From Blastopirellula marina (GTDB lineage Bacteria; Planctomycetota; Planctomycetia; Pirellulales; Pirellulaceae), in contig NZ_PUIA01000038.1 of assembly GCF_002967715.1 (NCBI RefSeq), positions 124,001 through 188,000 on the forward strand: DNA of 64,000 nucleotides, read 5' to 3'. The position numbers were made by a program, and so were the translations under genes. This document shows positions 27,195 through 36,955 of this stretch, in pieces. The notes under the pieces are model-generated. The model ran no database searches. It was not told the DNA's origin and saw only the letters and a program-made list of their open reading frames with translations. How positions within the stretch are numbered: the stretch's first letter is position 1; each line of letters opens with the position of its first letter.

Positions 27195-27561
27195 GGGCTG
27201 AATCCTGGCGAGGTATTGGGCAGGCTGATTGACATTGTCGCCCGATTGCTGGGCGAAAATGCCGATTAGTCCCTAGATATAACGTGGAATCATCGACGAA
27301 TCAATGATGTTTGGGGAATGAAGTCGCTTGGTTCGGGGAACTGGAGCGACCGCAGGCAAACTAATCCCTCTAAACTAACCCACCGCGTGGCGGAAGTCGA
27401 ATCCTAAGTTAAGCAAGGCCAATGGCTTGAGCTGGTAGAGAGTAATCGATTTCGAAGCAATTTCCAGTCAATGTCGGGCCAGCACTGATCTTGCCCCAAT
27501 CCAGGTAAAACTCCTACACTGCCGATGCCAAGGATTCGGTTCGAATAGGGGAATAGGGAAG
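27195..27561. other. Divergent intergenic region
   Basis: 367 bases between the cytochrome gene and the FAD oxidoreductase gene. No gene, repeat or terminator is supported; promoters for both should be here. AGGGAA just before 27562 is the ribosome-binding site of the oxidoreductase. Confidence 0.4.
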
Positions 27562-28785
27562 ATGGAAAAAGTTCACGTTAACGCATTGATCATCGGTGGT
27601 GGAGCCACAGGGCTTTGGCTGCTGGATCGGCTGCGTCGCGAGGGTCGCTCGGCACTGCTGGTCGAGTCGAAGTCGCTAGGAACGGGACAAACCATTGCCG
27701 CCCAAGGGATCCTGCACAGTGGCTTGAAGTATTCTCTTCAAGGCCTGCTAACCGCTTCGGCGCGTGAAGCGAGAGAAATGCCTGCGATCTGGCGAAAGTG
27801 CCTGGAAGGCGGTTCGCTCCCCAATCTGGCACAGACCCAGGTTCGCTCACAGTCGTTTTATCTTTGGGGGACGAATTCCGCGTCGTCCAAACTCGGCATG
27901 TGGGGAGCACGTCTTGGACTTCAGGTAACTCCCCAGGCCGTTAGTCCACACAACGCCCCTGCCCTGCTCAAAGGATGCTCGGGTTCGATATTTAGTGTCG
28001 CCGAGCAGGTTATCTCGTGCGAGTCATTGCTGGCAGACCTGGCAACGACCAATCAACACCACATCGTTCAAGTGGCTGAAGACCAGGGGACAGAAATTCG
28101 CCTGGGCTCGGATGGCAGCGTTCAATCGGTTGTTCTGAATTCACCAGAAGGACAGCAGGTGGAAGTCATCGCGGACTGGAATGTTTTCGCGGCTGGTAAG
28201 GGGAATGCTGGCCTACGTGAGGCAGCCGGCCTGGATCCGCGTAAGCAGCAGTCACGACCACTTCATATGGTGATGGTCCGCGGCGGACTATCAGAGTTTT
28301 ACGGACACTGTGTCGATGGTGCGACAACTCGCGTCTCGATCACTTCCGCCAAGCGAAGCGATGGAGAAACGGTTTGGCAGGTTGGTGGTAAGATTGCCGA
28401 AGACGGCATCAGCATGGATCGTGAGGGTTTGATCTCTCGTGCGCAAGCGGAATTGCTGGATACCATGCCGGGGATCTCGCTGGATAACGCGTTATGGTCG
28501 ACCTATCGCGTAGATCGCGCGGAAGGTGTCACGATGACCGGCGGACGCCCCGATTCGTTCCGTATGGAGAAGGAAGGAAACACTCTGACGGCCTGGCCCA
28601 CGAAGCTGGTGCTGGTTCCGCAGTTGATCCAAAGCCTGACGAGCACTGTCTGTTCGACCGCCGCTTGTGGAAGTGAAGAACTGGAAAAGCTGAACTCCTG
28701 GCCGCGCCCACAGGTCGCAACGGCCCCCTGGGATCAACAACAGCGCTGGACCTCCCTGAAACTATCGGAATCGGCTGCGGCTTAG
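27562..28785 (+). CDS. FAD-dependent oxidoreductase (DAO family)
   Basis: 407 residues, cytoplasmic. The FAD-binding motif is NALIIGGGATGLWLLDRLRR, followed by the ribose-binding glutamate (LLVESKSLGTGQT) and QGILHSGLKYSL, the arrangement of glycerol-3-phosphate and L-2-hydroxyglutarate oxidases. A second nucleotide-associated part, WNVFAAGKGNAGLREAAG, lies near residue 215. The substrate is not certain. The aldo/keto reductase gene starts 6 bp after its stop, so an alcohol/ketone interconversion pathway is likely. Confidence 0.85.
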   Translation: MEKVHVNALIIGGGATGLWLLDRLRREGRSALLVESKSLGTGQTIAAQGILHSGLKYSLQGLLTASAREAREMPAIWRKCLEGGSLPNLAQTQVRSQSFYLWGTNSASSKLGMWGARLGLQVTPQAVSPHNAPALLKGCSGSIFSVAEQVISCESLLADLATTNQHHIVQVAEDQGTEIRLGSDGSVQSVVLNSPEGQQVEVIADWNVFAAGKGNAGLREAAGLDPRKQQSRPLHMVMVRGGLSEFYGHCVDGATTRVSITSAKRSDGETVWQVGGKIAEDGISMDREGLISRAQAELLDTMPGISLDNALWSTYRVDRAEGVTMTGGRPDSFRMEKEGNTLTAWPTKLVLVPQLIQSLTSTVCSTAACGSEELEKLNSWPRPQVATAPWDQQQRWTSLKLSESAAA

Positions 28786-28791
28786 CTCAAA

Positions 28792-29568
28792 ATGCTTAAA
28801 CGACCTCTCGGAAAGACTGGCTTGCAGCTTGGCCCTATTGGGTTTGGGGCCTTCAAGATTGGCCGCAACGCGAAGATCAAATACCCGCGTCCTTACGATC
28901 TGCCCAGCGACGATGAGGTCGCCAGTCTTTTAGATGGGCTGATCGATCTGGGGATAAATCATTTCGACACCGCTCCGGCGTACGGCATCAGCGAACAGCG
29001 ACTCGGCAATTGGTTCCGCCAGCGTGATGTGCCGGCGGTTGTTTCGACCAAGGTCGGCGAGTCATTCGAGAACGGTGATTCGAGATACGTCTTCGATGAG
29101 GAGTCCGTACGAGCCAGTGTGGCCAACAGTTTGCGGCTCTTACGCCGCGAAGTGCTCGACATGGTACTGATTCATACGCCTCACGATGACGTGAAGATCC
29201 TGAAGGAGACGCCCGTCGTTGAAACACTTCAGTCGCTAAAGGATGCTGGAGATATCCGAGCAATTGGACTCTCAGGCAAGACGCCCGCAGCCGCAGCAAT
29301 GGCATTCGACTGGGCCGATCTGCTGATGGTCGAGTTTAACGCGGAAGATTCGTCGCATGCTGCGGTCATCGAGGAGGCCGCTCGTCGTGAGATTGGCGTT
29401 CTAGTGAAGAAAGGGCTCGCCTCGGGGCATCTCCCAGCGGACCAGGCAATACCCTTTGTGTTGAATCAATCGGGCGTAACCAGCCTGGTGGTTGGTGGTT
29501 TGAACCTGAAGCATATGGCCGATAATCTACGGATTGCTGAGGCCGCATTGTCACAAGAGTCGCTCTAA
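28792..29568 (+). CDS. Aldo/keto reductase
   Basis: 258 residues, shorter than the usual 280-330 but with the tetrad visible: Asp in HFDTAPAYG (with Tyr in the same motif), Lys in STKVGESF, and His in VLIHTPHD. The NADPH-binding end is GVTSLVVGGLNLKHMADN. The family reduces aldehydes and ketones to alcohols. Probably in an operon with the FAD oxidoreductase. Its TAA shares CTAA at 29565-29568 with the stop of the opposite gene. Confidence 0.88.
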   Translation: MLKRPLGKTGLQLGPIGFGAFKIGRNAKIKYPRPYDLPSDDEVASLLDGLIDLGINHFDTAPAYGISEQRLGNWFRQRDVPAVVSTKVGESFENGDSRYVFDEESVRASVANSLRLLRREVLDMVLIHTPHDDVKILKETPVVETLQSLKDAGDIRAIGLSGKTPAAAAMAFDWADLLMVEFNAEDSSHAAVIEEAARREIGVLVKKGLASGHLPADQAIPFVLNQSGVTSLVVGGLNLKHMADNLRIAEAALSQESL

Positions 29569-30533
29569 CGCGATGGATCGCTGTTGCTGACGCAGCGGAA
29601 GCCGGTGAAATTTGTGCTCGTTTCAGGCGTGAGCTTTCCGCGATACCAGACCGTCGCTTCGCTGACGCCTGTCTGGTCGGTGCTTAGCCAACTGCCTCCG
29701 CGTGTGACACGCATCTCCCCTCGGTTTGCCCCGACAGGATCGACTTCGCCTACCAGCGTATAGCTGTCTTCGGCGTAGTAGCTGGAAGTCCATTCGGCAA
29801 CATTGCCAGCAAGATCGAAGATGCCATCCTCGGTTGCGGGAAAGGAGGCGACGGGAGCAACGCCGTGATACTCGTCCAGTGCTTGATCACGAAGAGGGAA
29901 TTCGCCCTGCCAGAGATTTGCGAGCTGATGGACTTCTCTATCCGGTTCAAGCGACCAAGGGAAGTCGCCACTTAGCGATTGCCCACGAGCGGCAGCTTCC
30001 CACTGAAACTCGGTGGGTAAGCTTTTGCCTGCCCACTTGGCATAGGCATTCGCGTCGTACCACGAAACATGGACTACCGGAAAGGTTTCTTTACCCAGAA
30101 TAGACGAGTTTGGCCCGTCGGGATGTTGCCAGTCTGCTCCGTCTTGGCGAACGAAATGACGAGACGTCTTGTCGAAGCACAGGCTATAGCCTTTTCGCTG
30201 GGCGTCGGTTTGAAAGCCGGTTGCCTGAACGAACTGGGCGAACATCGCGTTGGTTACTTCGGTGGGATCGATGCGAAATGACTTTAGCTTGAGCTTTCGT
30301 GCTGGACGCGTATCGCGTGGCCCCGTGTCGCTGCCAATCATATAGGTCCCACCAGGGAGCAAGATCGGGTCAGACGAGGTCGAGGCGACAGCTTCGACAT
30401 CGGGAGAAATCGATAGCGATGGTGGCGTTGAGACGCTCTGCCGTCCATACGTGAAATAAAGACCGACGCCTGACGCGAGGCAGACCAGTCCCAACGTTAA
30501 GAGTGTTTTCGAGTTTCCGGGCCCAGCAGACAT
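29565..30533 (-). CDS. FGE-sulfatase-type protein lacking the catalytic cysteine pair
   Basis: 322 residues with an N-terminal membrane anchor (TLLTLGLVCLASGVGLYFTY). The formylglycine-generating-enzyme fold is plain: GTYMIGSDTG, RIDPTEVTNAMFAQFV, PVVHVSWYDANAYAKWAGKS, LPTEFQWEAAARG, DLAGNVAEWTSS and RVTRGGSWLSTD, closing with FTGFRCV. True FGE has two cysteines in the stretch after GGS that bind copper; here that stretch reads WLSTDQTGVSEAT with none. It is therefore unlikely to make formylglycine and may act as a binding or scaffold protein, as many FGE-like proteins do. It follows the rhomboid gene by 33 bp on the same strand. Confidence 0.85.
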   Translation of the reverse strand: MSAGPGNSKTLLTLGLVCLASGVGLYFTYGRQSVSTPPSLSISPDVEAVASTSSDPILLPGGTYMIGSDTGPRDTRPARKLKLKSFRIDPTEVTNAMFAQFVQATGFQTDAQRKGYSLCFDKTSRHFVRQDGADWQHPDGPNSSILGKETFPVVHVSWYDANAYAKWAGKSLPTEFQWEAAARGQSLSGDFPWSLEPDREVHQLANLWQGEFPLRDQALDEYHGVAPVASFPATEDGIFDLAGNVAEWTSSYYAEDSYTLVGEVDPVGANRGEMRVTRGGSWLSTDQTGVSEATVWYRGKLTPETSTNFTGFRCVSNSDPSR

Positions 30534-30566
30534 CCGTGTACCTTGGGACGAGTTGGGAAAGGAGTG

Positions 30567-31445
30567 TTAGCTAAGTTTTTGCCGCATCCTACGGCTGTAT
30601 GCTTCGAGTTTCTTTCGCTCGGCCTCGTTAAGCGACTCCATTCCGGATTGATTTACCTTTTCCAGAATGCGTTCGGCTTCTTCATCAGAATCGTTGTAAG
30701 GATCGTATTCTTCTTCCTCGGTATGAATACGCAGCTTGGTACGCGATCGCAATGACCATTTGGGGAGCGCTAACTTGCTGGGGATAAATTTCCCCAGGTG
30801 AACGCCACTGAAGAAATATGCCAGGCCGAAACCAATGCCAGCGAGATGTGCTGAGTAGGCGACACTTTCGTTTTGCCCGAAAATGTTGGATAGCAGGATC
30901 AAAACACCGACCGCCCACGCAGGCACGGGAATCAGGAAGCCAAGGTAGACCGTCATCTTCGGATACAAACAGATGAACAGGGCCATGATTGTGGAGATTC
31001 CCCCAGAAGCACCCACCATGCCCAGAGATTCCCCGTTCGCCATCATGGGAATCTCGCCACCCCAAGCGGCCAAGGTCGCCAGGTTCCAGACGATTCCGCA
31101 AAGGACAATACTTGTCAGGTAGATCTTCAGGAATTCGGCTTTTCCGTAGCGTACTTCCACGAACCGGCCGAACATCCAAAGGACGAACATGTTCCCCAGA
31201 ATATGCCAGATCGACTTCGTATCATGGAGGAAGCCGTAGGTCAGGTACTGATACCAGAGATACGGTTTAAAAATGGTATCAACATGAGCCCCGAAGTATT
31301 GCCCCAGGTTCAATTGAAGCGCCCAATCGACGATGAAGATGCCCACGTTAATGTAGAGCAGCAGCATCGTGGCGGACTGGCCCCCAAGCGAGAAGGACAT
31401 TTGTCCGTCGTTTTCGCGATAGTATTCCCGATCGTAGAGGCCCAT
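30567..31445 (-). CDS. Rhomboid-family intramembrane serine protease
   Basis: 292 residues with six or seven membrane helices. The catalytic pair is Ser147 in VGASGGIST (GxSG motif) and His200 in AYSAHLAGIGFGL. A loop-1 region and the WHILGNMFVLWMFG segment also match the family. The cytoplasmic tail (about 225-292) is charged and carries an acidic run EEEEYDPYND, and the last part is coiled coil. Rhomboids cut membrane-protein helices; the substrate is unknown. It sits between the coiled-coil membrane protein and the FGE-like gene. Confidence 0.93.
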   Translation of the reverse strand: MGLYDREYYRENDGQMSFSLGGQSATMLLLYINVGIFIVDWALQLNLGQYFGAHVDTIFKPYLWYQYLTYGFLHDTKSIWHILGNMFVLWMFGRFVEVRYGKAEFLKIYLTSIVLCGIVWNLATLAAWGGEIPMMANGESLGMVGASGGISTIMALFICLYPKMTVYLGFLIPVPAWAVGVLILLSNIFGQNESVAYSAHLAGIGFGLAYFFSGVHLGKFIPSKLALPKWSLRSRTKLRIHTEEEEYDPYNDSDEEAERILEKVNQSGMESLNEAERKKLEAYSRRMRQKLS

Positions 31446-31680
31446 TTCCTAACCAACACAGAGATTCAAGGTAGCGCACAGCGATGGCCATGCATCCATT
31501 CAAACTATCTTAGGTGCGCCAAAGAGAAAAGTGCAGTGCGGCTTCTCGTGGATGGATTTAACCAGAAGCCGCAAAGTCCTGCAGAATGATAGCTTAGCGC
31601 GATTTCCAAGCACGCGCGAAATGCGCCTACAGCGTGACCGTAGGACACGACAGCCGCAGGATGGTGGAAAGCTGGCGAAT

Positions 31681-33171
31681 TTAGAATGCCAGCGTCAGCG
31701 AATCAGGATCAGCCTTGTCCAGTTCTTCCTGTCCCAGCTTTCGCAAAACGGCATCACTGGCCCGTTGCAGTTCTTCAACCAGAGTCTGGTTGGTGCGGTA
31801 AAGCTGGCTGTTGATTTTCAAGGTTTCGGTCAGGAAGGTGAGTAGCTTTTGCTTGTACTCAGCGATCTGTTCCTGCTCGTAGACAACCTTTGTCTTATCA
31901 TCCTGAAGCTTCGTCTTTTCCTGCTCGCGGTAAGCGATAATGTCTTTGGCGATACCGTCAGCTTCGGTCAACATCTTAATGTCTTCGGTCAGTGTATAAG
32001 CCATGTCACGCATGTCTTCGACTTGCGAGTTGTAGGCATGGAACTGGAAGGCGAAGTCATTAAGAGGGCGAATGTAGACTTGCTCGTCCACTGTAATGAT
32101 CCCCTGGTCGACTAGGGCCTTACCAGGATTACGTGAGGTCGACAGGATAACCTGATCTCCCTTGCTGAACTTGGTCGGTTGACCTTGCTTCAGAAAGGAA
32201 GCAGCGGCCAGGCCGGTTTGTGGTTCGAATTCCTGGGTAATGTTGGCGGTGTCGGTCTGGGCATCGACCTGAATTTCGTGATCTTGTTGGAAAGTGACTT
32301 TGCTCATCACAGCGATCTCTGGATCGTCGGTGCTGGCCGGTTCGCCATTTCGCTGGATGCTGGCAAGCACTTCGTCCTGCATCGGCTGAGGCAGTCCCAT
32401 GCGGGAGCACGCACCACGGATCAACGTGGCCAATTCGGCATCATCCATATTGTCGAAGACTTCGTTGTCGTCGACGGGCATTTTGTCGTACAGCATCCAC
32501 TGGTTAGGCAGGTTCAGCGTTTGCTGCTGAGCCCGGTCTAGCTTTGTCGTCGATTCGACCGTCATGTTTTGATCTTGGATCGTGCGGACGACGAATTCAC
32601 CGATGAAGTAGGCAGGAACGGTCACCGTTGGATCGGTCGGGTGACTCATCTGGCCGAATGCATAAACAATGTCGTCTGGGGCCAAAGACCGTTGCGTAGA
32701 AACAGGTGCCGGAGCTGCGCCGCCAGCAGGGTTATTGGTTGCCGGTACTTGGACAGGAGCGAGCGTCAGGCCAACTTGGTTGTTGTTGACCGCGCCACGC
32801 GTCACGTTCCGCCATAGACGGCCACGGTCGTACATGACCCGCTTAAGTTCCGCCTTCGCACCAAGCAGGCTATCGGTGGCATTGTCGACTGTTTCCAGGC
32901 GACCCGTTTGTGGATTAACGGTTTGACCAGTTTCGAGTAGTTCTACTTGAGATACAGCGAGACTCAGTTCCTTTTCTCTTTGTTCGGCAAGTTTCTTCCA
33001 GCTTGACTCGGTGCGCAGCACGGCAGCGGCCAACACTAAGTAGGCAAAGGCAGCTCCGAAGGTCAGGAACAGGCCCAACACATGCAGAACATTCCAGTTA
33101 GCCGCGTTCAGGTATGAGAAAATACCGAACAGCAGAACGAGCACGGCAATGACAATGTAAAAAACGGTCAT
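31681..33171 (-). CDS. Coiled-coil membrane protein of unknown function
   Basis: 496 residues. Two membrane helices occupy residues 4-24 and about 29-52. A coiled coil follows (SSWKKLAEQREKELSLAVSQ), then a mainly beta middle region and a second long coiled coil near the C-terminus (EQEKTKLQDDKTKVVYEQE). The bulk probably faces the periplasm. I recognise no domain. Planctomycete-type hypothetical gene, transcribed as the first gene before the rhomboid. Most likely structural or scaffold, but that is a guess. Confidence 0.7.
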   Translation of the reverse strand: MTVFYIVIAVLVLLFGIFSYLNAANWNVLHVLGLFLTFGAAFAYLVLAAAVLRTESSWKKLAEQREKELSLAVSQVELLETGQTVNPQTGRLETVDNATDSLLGAKAELKRVMYDRGRLWRNVTRGAVNNNQVGLTLAPVQVPATNNPAGGAAPAPVSTQRSLAPDDIVYAFGQMSHPTDPTVTVPAYFIGEFVVRTIQDQNMTVESTTKLDRAQQQTLNLPNQWMLYDKMPVDDNEVFDNMDDAELATLIRGACSRMGLPQPMQDEVLASIQRNGEPASTDDPEIAVMSKVTFQQDHEIQVDAQTDTANITQEFEPQTGLAAASFLKQGQPTKFSKGDQVILSTSRNPGKALVDQGIITVDEQVYIRPLNDFAFQFHAYNSQVEDMRDMAYTLTEDIKMLTEADGIAKDIIAYREQEKTKLQDDKTKVVYEQEQIAEYKQKLLTFLTETLKINSQLYRTNQTLVEELQRASDAVLRKLGQEELDKADPDSLTLAF

Positions 33172-33647
33172 GTGGGCTTAGGTTCTGGGAGTTGACGATC
33201 GTAACAGGGACAGAAAAGGGAAGGGATGGATCTGTTATACGTGCGGGCAAACGGTTCATTGGACCGTTAGTCCTTGCCTGTCCGCGCAAATCCATCCGTG
33301 TATTGTACTTCAGACCCTGGACTTTTCACGGAAATTGCCATGTCATTCCAGAGAAAAGACTCTGAGATCATAAATTGGGAAGATTGGGCAGTCAAATGAC
33401 TTCATTTGAGGGGGTTTTACTGTAACTCTAGTAGTATTATTAAGTTAGGTTCGTTTGGTAATGTTTGGCAGCCGTCACAGGCCGCAAAATCGTTCAAGTC
33501 CGAACGATTTTCGGTCGAAACCATATCGATAGCGGAACGTTCTTCCCCGGGATGGTTCGCTACCGAATGTTTTTTTGCGTCTGTGGCTGAGCGGATTTTA
33601 ACGATTCGCAAGTATGGACGTCCCCGCTGAACTCAGGGAATTTTCCC
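33172..33647. other. Divergent intergenic region before marR
   Basis: 476 bases between the coiled-coil membrane protein and the MarR gene. No supported gene. The stretch around 33421-33450 is AT-rich (TAGTAGTATTATTAAGTTAGG) and is a plausible promoter/operator area for marR. No clear palindrome or terminator. Confidence 0.4.
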
Positions 33648-34157
33648 ATGGCAAACTCGGAGCGAACATCGTCACATGTGGCGGTGGAATTGATTCGCAT
33701 GGCCATCGAGATGGCCTCGTGCGAGAAAACGATGCGGGCTGCGATCGCGGAAGTGGTCTCACCGTTTTCACTATCTGAGAATGCCTTTTTTGTTTTGGTG
33801 TTGTGCCAACAGAACTTGGATCGGCCTTTGTCGCAGTCCAGGTTGGCCAAGACCGTGGGACTTTCTCCGGCTCAGTTGAGCAATCTGGTCGAACAGCTTC
33901 GACAAGAGGGGTGGATTGAAGCGAGTCGCGATGATCGTGATCGTCGGCGTCAGTATTGGACGCTGACCGACGAGGGTAATCGGCGACTTGAAGAGATTCT
34001 TCCTCGCTTTCACGAAGCATGGCAGTTCGATCAGCTTCCCGTCGATCCGCGAACACTGCTGGAAGGATTTCGGCAACTGGTCGCTCTGCTAGGTGATTCA
34101 TTGAATACCCGAGCGTTGGCATCGTCGGTTTCCCCTGTCAAATCCCACGCCGCATAG
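33648..34157 (+). CDS. MarR-family transcriptional regulator
   Basis: 169 residues. The winged helix is SQSRLAKTVGLSPAQLSNLV (helix-turn-helix), then the wing LRQEGWIEASRDDRDRRRQY with the DxRxxR signature, and WTLTDEGNRRLEEILP. MarR proteins are dimeric repressors released by small ligands, often antibiotics or aromatics. It directly precedes the efflux lipoprotein gene (14 bp), so it probably controls the efflux operon. Its start context is ordinary. Confidence 0.93.
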   Translation: MANSERTSSHVAVELIRMAIEMASCEKTMRAAIAEVVSPFSLSENAFFVLVLCQQNLDRPLSQSRLAKTVGLSPAQLSNLVEQLRQEGWIEASRDDRDRRRQYWTLTDEGNRRLEEILPRFHEAWQFDQLPVDPRTLLEGFRQLVALLGDSLNTRALASSVSPVKSHAA

Positions 34158-34171
34158 GGAGATGGGCCAGC

Positions 34172-36955
34172 ATGCGATTCAATTCTTTCCGAAATCAAAC
34201 AAATCTTCCGCCAGCGCCAGTGCCATCGTGCTGGGTCGCTTTGGCTTTGCTGATGAGTGCTCTCTTTGTGGTGGGCTGTCATTCGCCTGGGTTTTATCGA
34301 GTTCAGGCCGACGACGATGCATACCACCTGGTGGCCGAGAAAAATAACGATCCGCGGTGGCACCTCAGTCGGACCTCGATTGATCCCAATCCGCAGTCTC
34401 GCATGTTCGATCCGTTCAGCCCGGATTGCCCTCCTATGCCGTTGGATGATCCGGCGGCCAATCAGTTCATGCATGTGGTCGATAACAAGCCGGCTTACTG
34501 GGGCTGGGAACGCGAAGGCGTAACCGACGAAGTCGCTAACCCCAACTGGATGGCCTATCTTCCGTTGAATGAAGAGGGAGAGCTGGTTCTGAACGTCGAT
34601 CGGGCCGTGGAACTGGCACGATTGAATTCCCCTACGTATCAACGAGAACTGGAAGATTTGTACTTGTCCGCACTCGATGTCAGCTTCGAGCGATTCCGGT
34701 TTGATGCCCAGTTCTTTGGGGGCTACGAAGTCTTCTATACCGCGGATGGACCAGTTCGGGGTGGTGGCGGTTCGTCGAGTGTTCTGGACACAAGTACCCG
34801 TAACATTCAGATGGAAAAGTTGTTTGCGACCGGTGGCCAGTTGGTAGTTGGTTTCGCGAACAGCATGATGTGGGAGTTCTCTGGTCCGAATACCGACTCG
34901 GTCAATAGCCTGATCGACTTCTCGCTGGTGCAGCCGCTACTGCGGGGTGGTGGTCGCAAGGTCGTGCTCGAAAACCTTACCCAGCAGGAACGTAACCTGC
35001 TTGCGGCCGTTCGTGACATGGAACGATTTAACCAGTCTTTTTATCTCGATATTGTCGCCGGCCGTGGGTTGACTGCGGGACCGCGCCCAGGTGGTGGCTT
35101 CCCTTCCACTGGACCAAGCGGGTCCTTTGGTGTCGGCGGATATTACGGTTTGCTGCAACGGCAACAGACGATCCGCAACCAGGAAAGCAATATCTCATCG
35201 CTACGAAGCAGCCTGGCTCAGCTCGAAGCGTTGTTCGAGGCTGGCCGTATCGACTCGTTCCAGGTGGAGCTCACCCGACAGTCGCTGTTCCAGACGCAAA
35301 GCTCGTTGCTGTCGAACAAGACACAACTGGCCAATTCGTTGGATCAGTTCAAAATCGATATGGGGCTTCCACCAGAACTCAATATCGAACTGGAGCGAGA
35401 TCGTTTCTTTGATCAGTTCAACTTGATTGATCCAGCATTCACTCCGGTGACCAATAAGCTGAATGACATTCAGATCACCGTGGGCAATTCCATTTTGGAA
35501 GTCTTGCCGGACCCGGAAGAGATCGATCCGAACCTGCCACTCGAGCCAGAACTGGTATGGGATGCCGAAGTCGAGGCACGACTCAAGGCCGTACAAACTT
35601 TGACCCAGCAATTGAAGGTGATCTTGCAGTTGGTTCAGGAGGACTTCTTCCCACTGGTCGAACAAGACGTTTCGCGTTTGGAAGAGGCTATGCCGAGCCG
35701 TATCGAAGATCTGAAAGAGATTACCGAAAAGCTGGCTGGATATAGCGAGAACGTCCAGGACGAAACGGTATCGGGTGGCGTGCTCAGTACGCGCCGGCTT
35801 GAAGAACTGCCTCCCCAACTTCGTACAGTGCTAGACGACTTGAAGATCCGGTTTGCCCAGCACAGGACAGTTCTGGATGGAATAAATGCGGAAGTGGGGC
35901 AGCTGATTGAAAGCGGTCCCACTATGCAGCCTAAGCAGTTATACGGCCAGGCAAAACAAACCGTATTTGATCCGGTGCCGGATGAAATTACGACACTCAT
36001 CTCTGATGTATTGGGGTTATCGCTAGTTCAAGCTCGCGCACGAGCGGAAACTGTCTCGCTTGTTCCAGTCGATATTTCGTCAGATACGGCACTCGATGTG
36101 GCACGGGCATACCGCTTGGACTGGATGAATGCCCAGGCCGCCTACGTTGACTCATGGCGAAATATTCAGGTCGTTGCAAACGATTTGATGAGCGACCTGG
36201 ACATCGTATTCACCGGCGAACTGGGCAACATCGGAGACAACCCGGTTAAGTTCAATAGCGACAATGGCCGGCTCCGAGCAGGACTTGAATGGGATGCACC
36301 ACTGACGCGATTGGTGGAGCGGAACAACTATCGGGAAGCTCAAATCCAGTATCAACGAACTCGCCGTGCCTATTACCAATACCGCGACTTTATCAGCCAG
36401 GGGCTTCGCGATACGATTCGAACGCTCGACTTGAATCGGATCAACTTCGAGCTGCGACGAGCTGCCGTTCAGGTCGCCATCTCTCAGGTCGAACGGACGC
36501 AGTTGCGACTGCAAGAACCAGCCAAGCCTAACCAGAACAATCAGCAATTCGACTCGAGTACGGCTCGTGACTTGTTGAATGCGTTGGACAGTCTTCTCTC
36601 AGCACAGAACGATTTTCTTTCTGTGGGTGTGAACTACGAAGTTCTCCGCCGTGGACTGGATGTCGATATGGGAACGATTCAGCTCGACGAACGGGGTGTC
36701 TGGATCGATCCAGGTCCGATCGAAGGATCGTACTGGGAAGAGAAATTGAAAGAGATGCAGTTTGATCACGAGATCCCAGAACTGTCGGAAGAGTCCGATC
36801 TCTCGTCGGGCGTCCCGGAAGAGATCGAATCGTCTGGGGGCCTGCAACTGGAAGTCGATGGGGCCCAACCGATTGAACTTCCACCGCCGAGTGGAGCGGC
36901 ACTCAAGCCAACAAAAGTGGAAGCCGTCGATCCTCGACTCGAGCCCCCCAAATAG
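34172..36955 (+). CDS. TolC-like outer-membrane efflux lipoprotein, enlarged
   Basis: 927 residues, about twice the usual TolC size. A lipoprotein signal ends at Cys36 (FVVGC). The two OEP repeats are visible: one around 145-425 (ELARLNSPTYQRELEDLYL, then SSLRSSLAQLEALFEAGRID) and a second around 645-850 (TALDVARAYRLDWMNAQAAY, then LRDTIRTLDLNRINFELRR). Between them, at about 430-640, lies an extra acidic, helical insertion (VEARLKAVQTLTQQLKVILQ). TolC proteins form the outer-membrane channel of tripartite pumps. The C-terminal 60 residues are acidic and proline-rich. Part of the marR-tolC-adaptor-macB group. Confidence 0.9.
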   Translation: MRFNSFRNQTNLPPAPVPSCWVALALLMSALFVVGCHSPGFYRVQADDDAYHLVAEKNNDPRWHLSRTSIDPNPQSRMFDPFSPDCPPMPLDDPAANQFMHVVDNKPAYWGWEREGVTDEVANPNWMAYLPLNEEGELVLNVDRAVELARLNSPTYQRELEDLYLSALDVSFERFRFDAQFFGGYEVFYTADGPVRGGGGSSSVLDTSTRNIQMEKLFATGGQLVVGFANSMMWEFSGPNTDSVNSLIDFSLVQPLLRGGGRKVVLENLTQQERNLLAAVRDMERFNQSFYLDIVAGRGLTAGPRPGGGFPSTGPSGSFGVGGYYGLLQRQQTIRNQESNISSLRSSLAQLEALFEAGRIDSFQVELTRQSLFQTQSSLLSNKTQLANSLDQFKIDMGLPPELNIELERDRFFDQFNLIDPAFTPVTNKLNDIQITVGNSILEVLPDPEEIDPNLPLEPELVWDAEVEARLKAVQTLTQQLKVILQLVQEDFFPLVEQDVSRLEEAMPSRIEDLKEITEKLAGYSENVQDETVSGGVLSTRRLEELPPQLRTVLDDLKIRFAQHRTVLDGINAEVGQLIESGPTMQPKQLYGQAKQTVFDPVPDEITTLISDVLGLSLVQARARAETVSLVPVDISSDTALDVARAYRLDWMNAQAAYVDSWRNIQVVANDLMSDLDIVFTGELGNIGDNPVKFNSDNGRLRAGLEWDAPLTRLVERNNYREAQIQYQRTRRAYYQYRDFISQGLRDTIRTLDLNRINFELRRAAVQVAISQVERTQLRLQEPAKPNQNNQQFDSSTARDLLNALDSLLSAQNDFLSVGVNYEVLRRGLDVDMGTIQLDERGVWIDPGPIEGSYWEEKLKEMQFDHEIPELSEESDLSSGVPEEIESSGGLQLEVDGAQPIELPPPSGAALKPTKVEAVDPRLEPPK

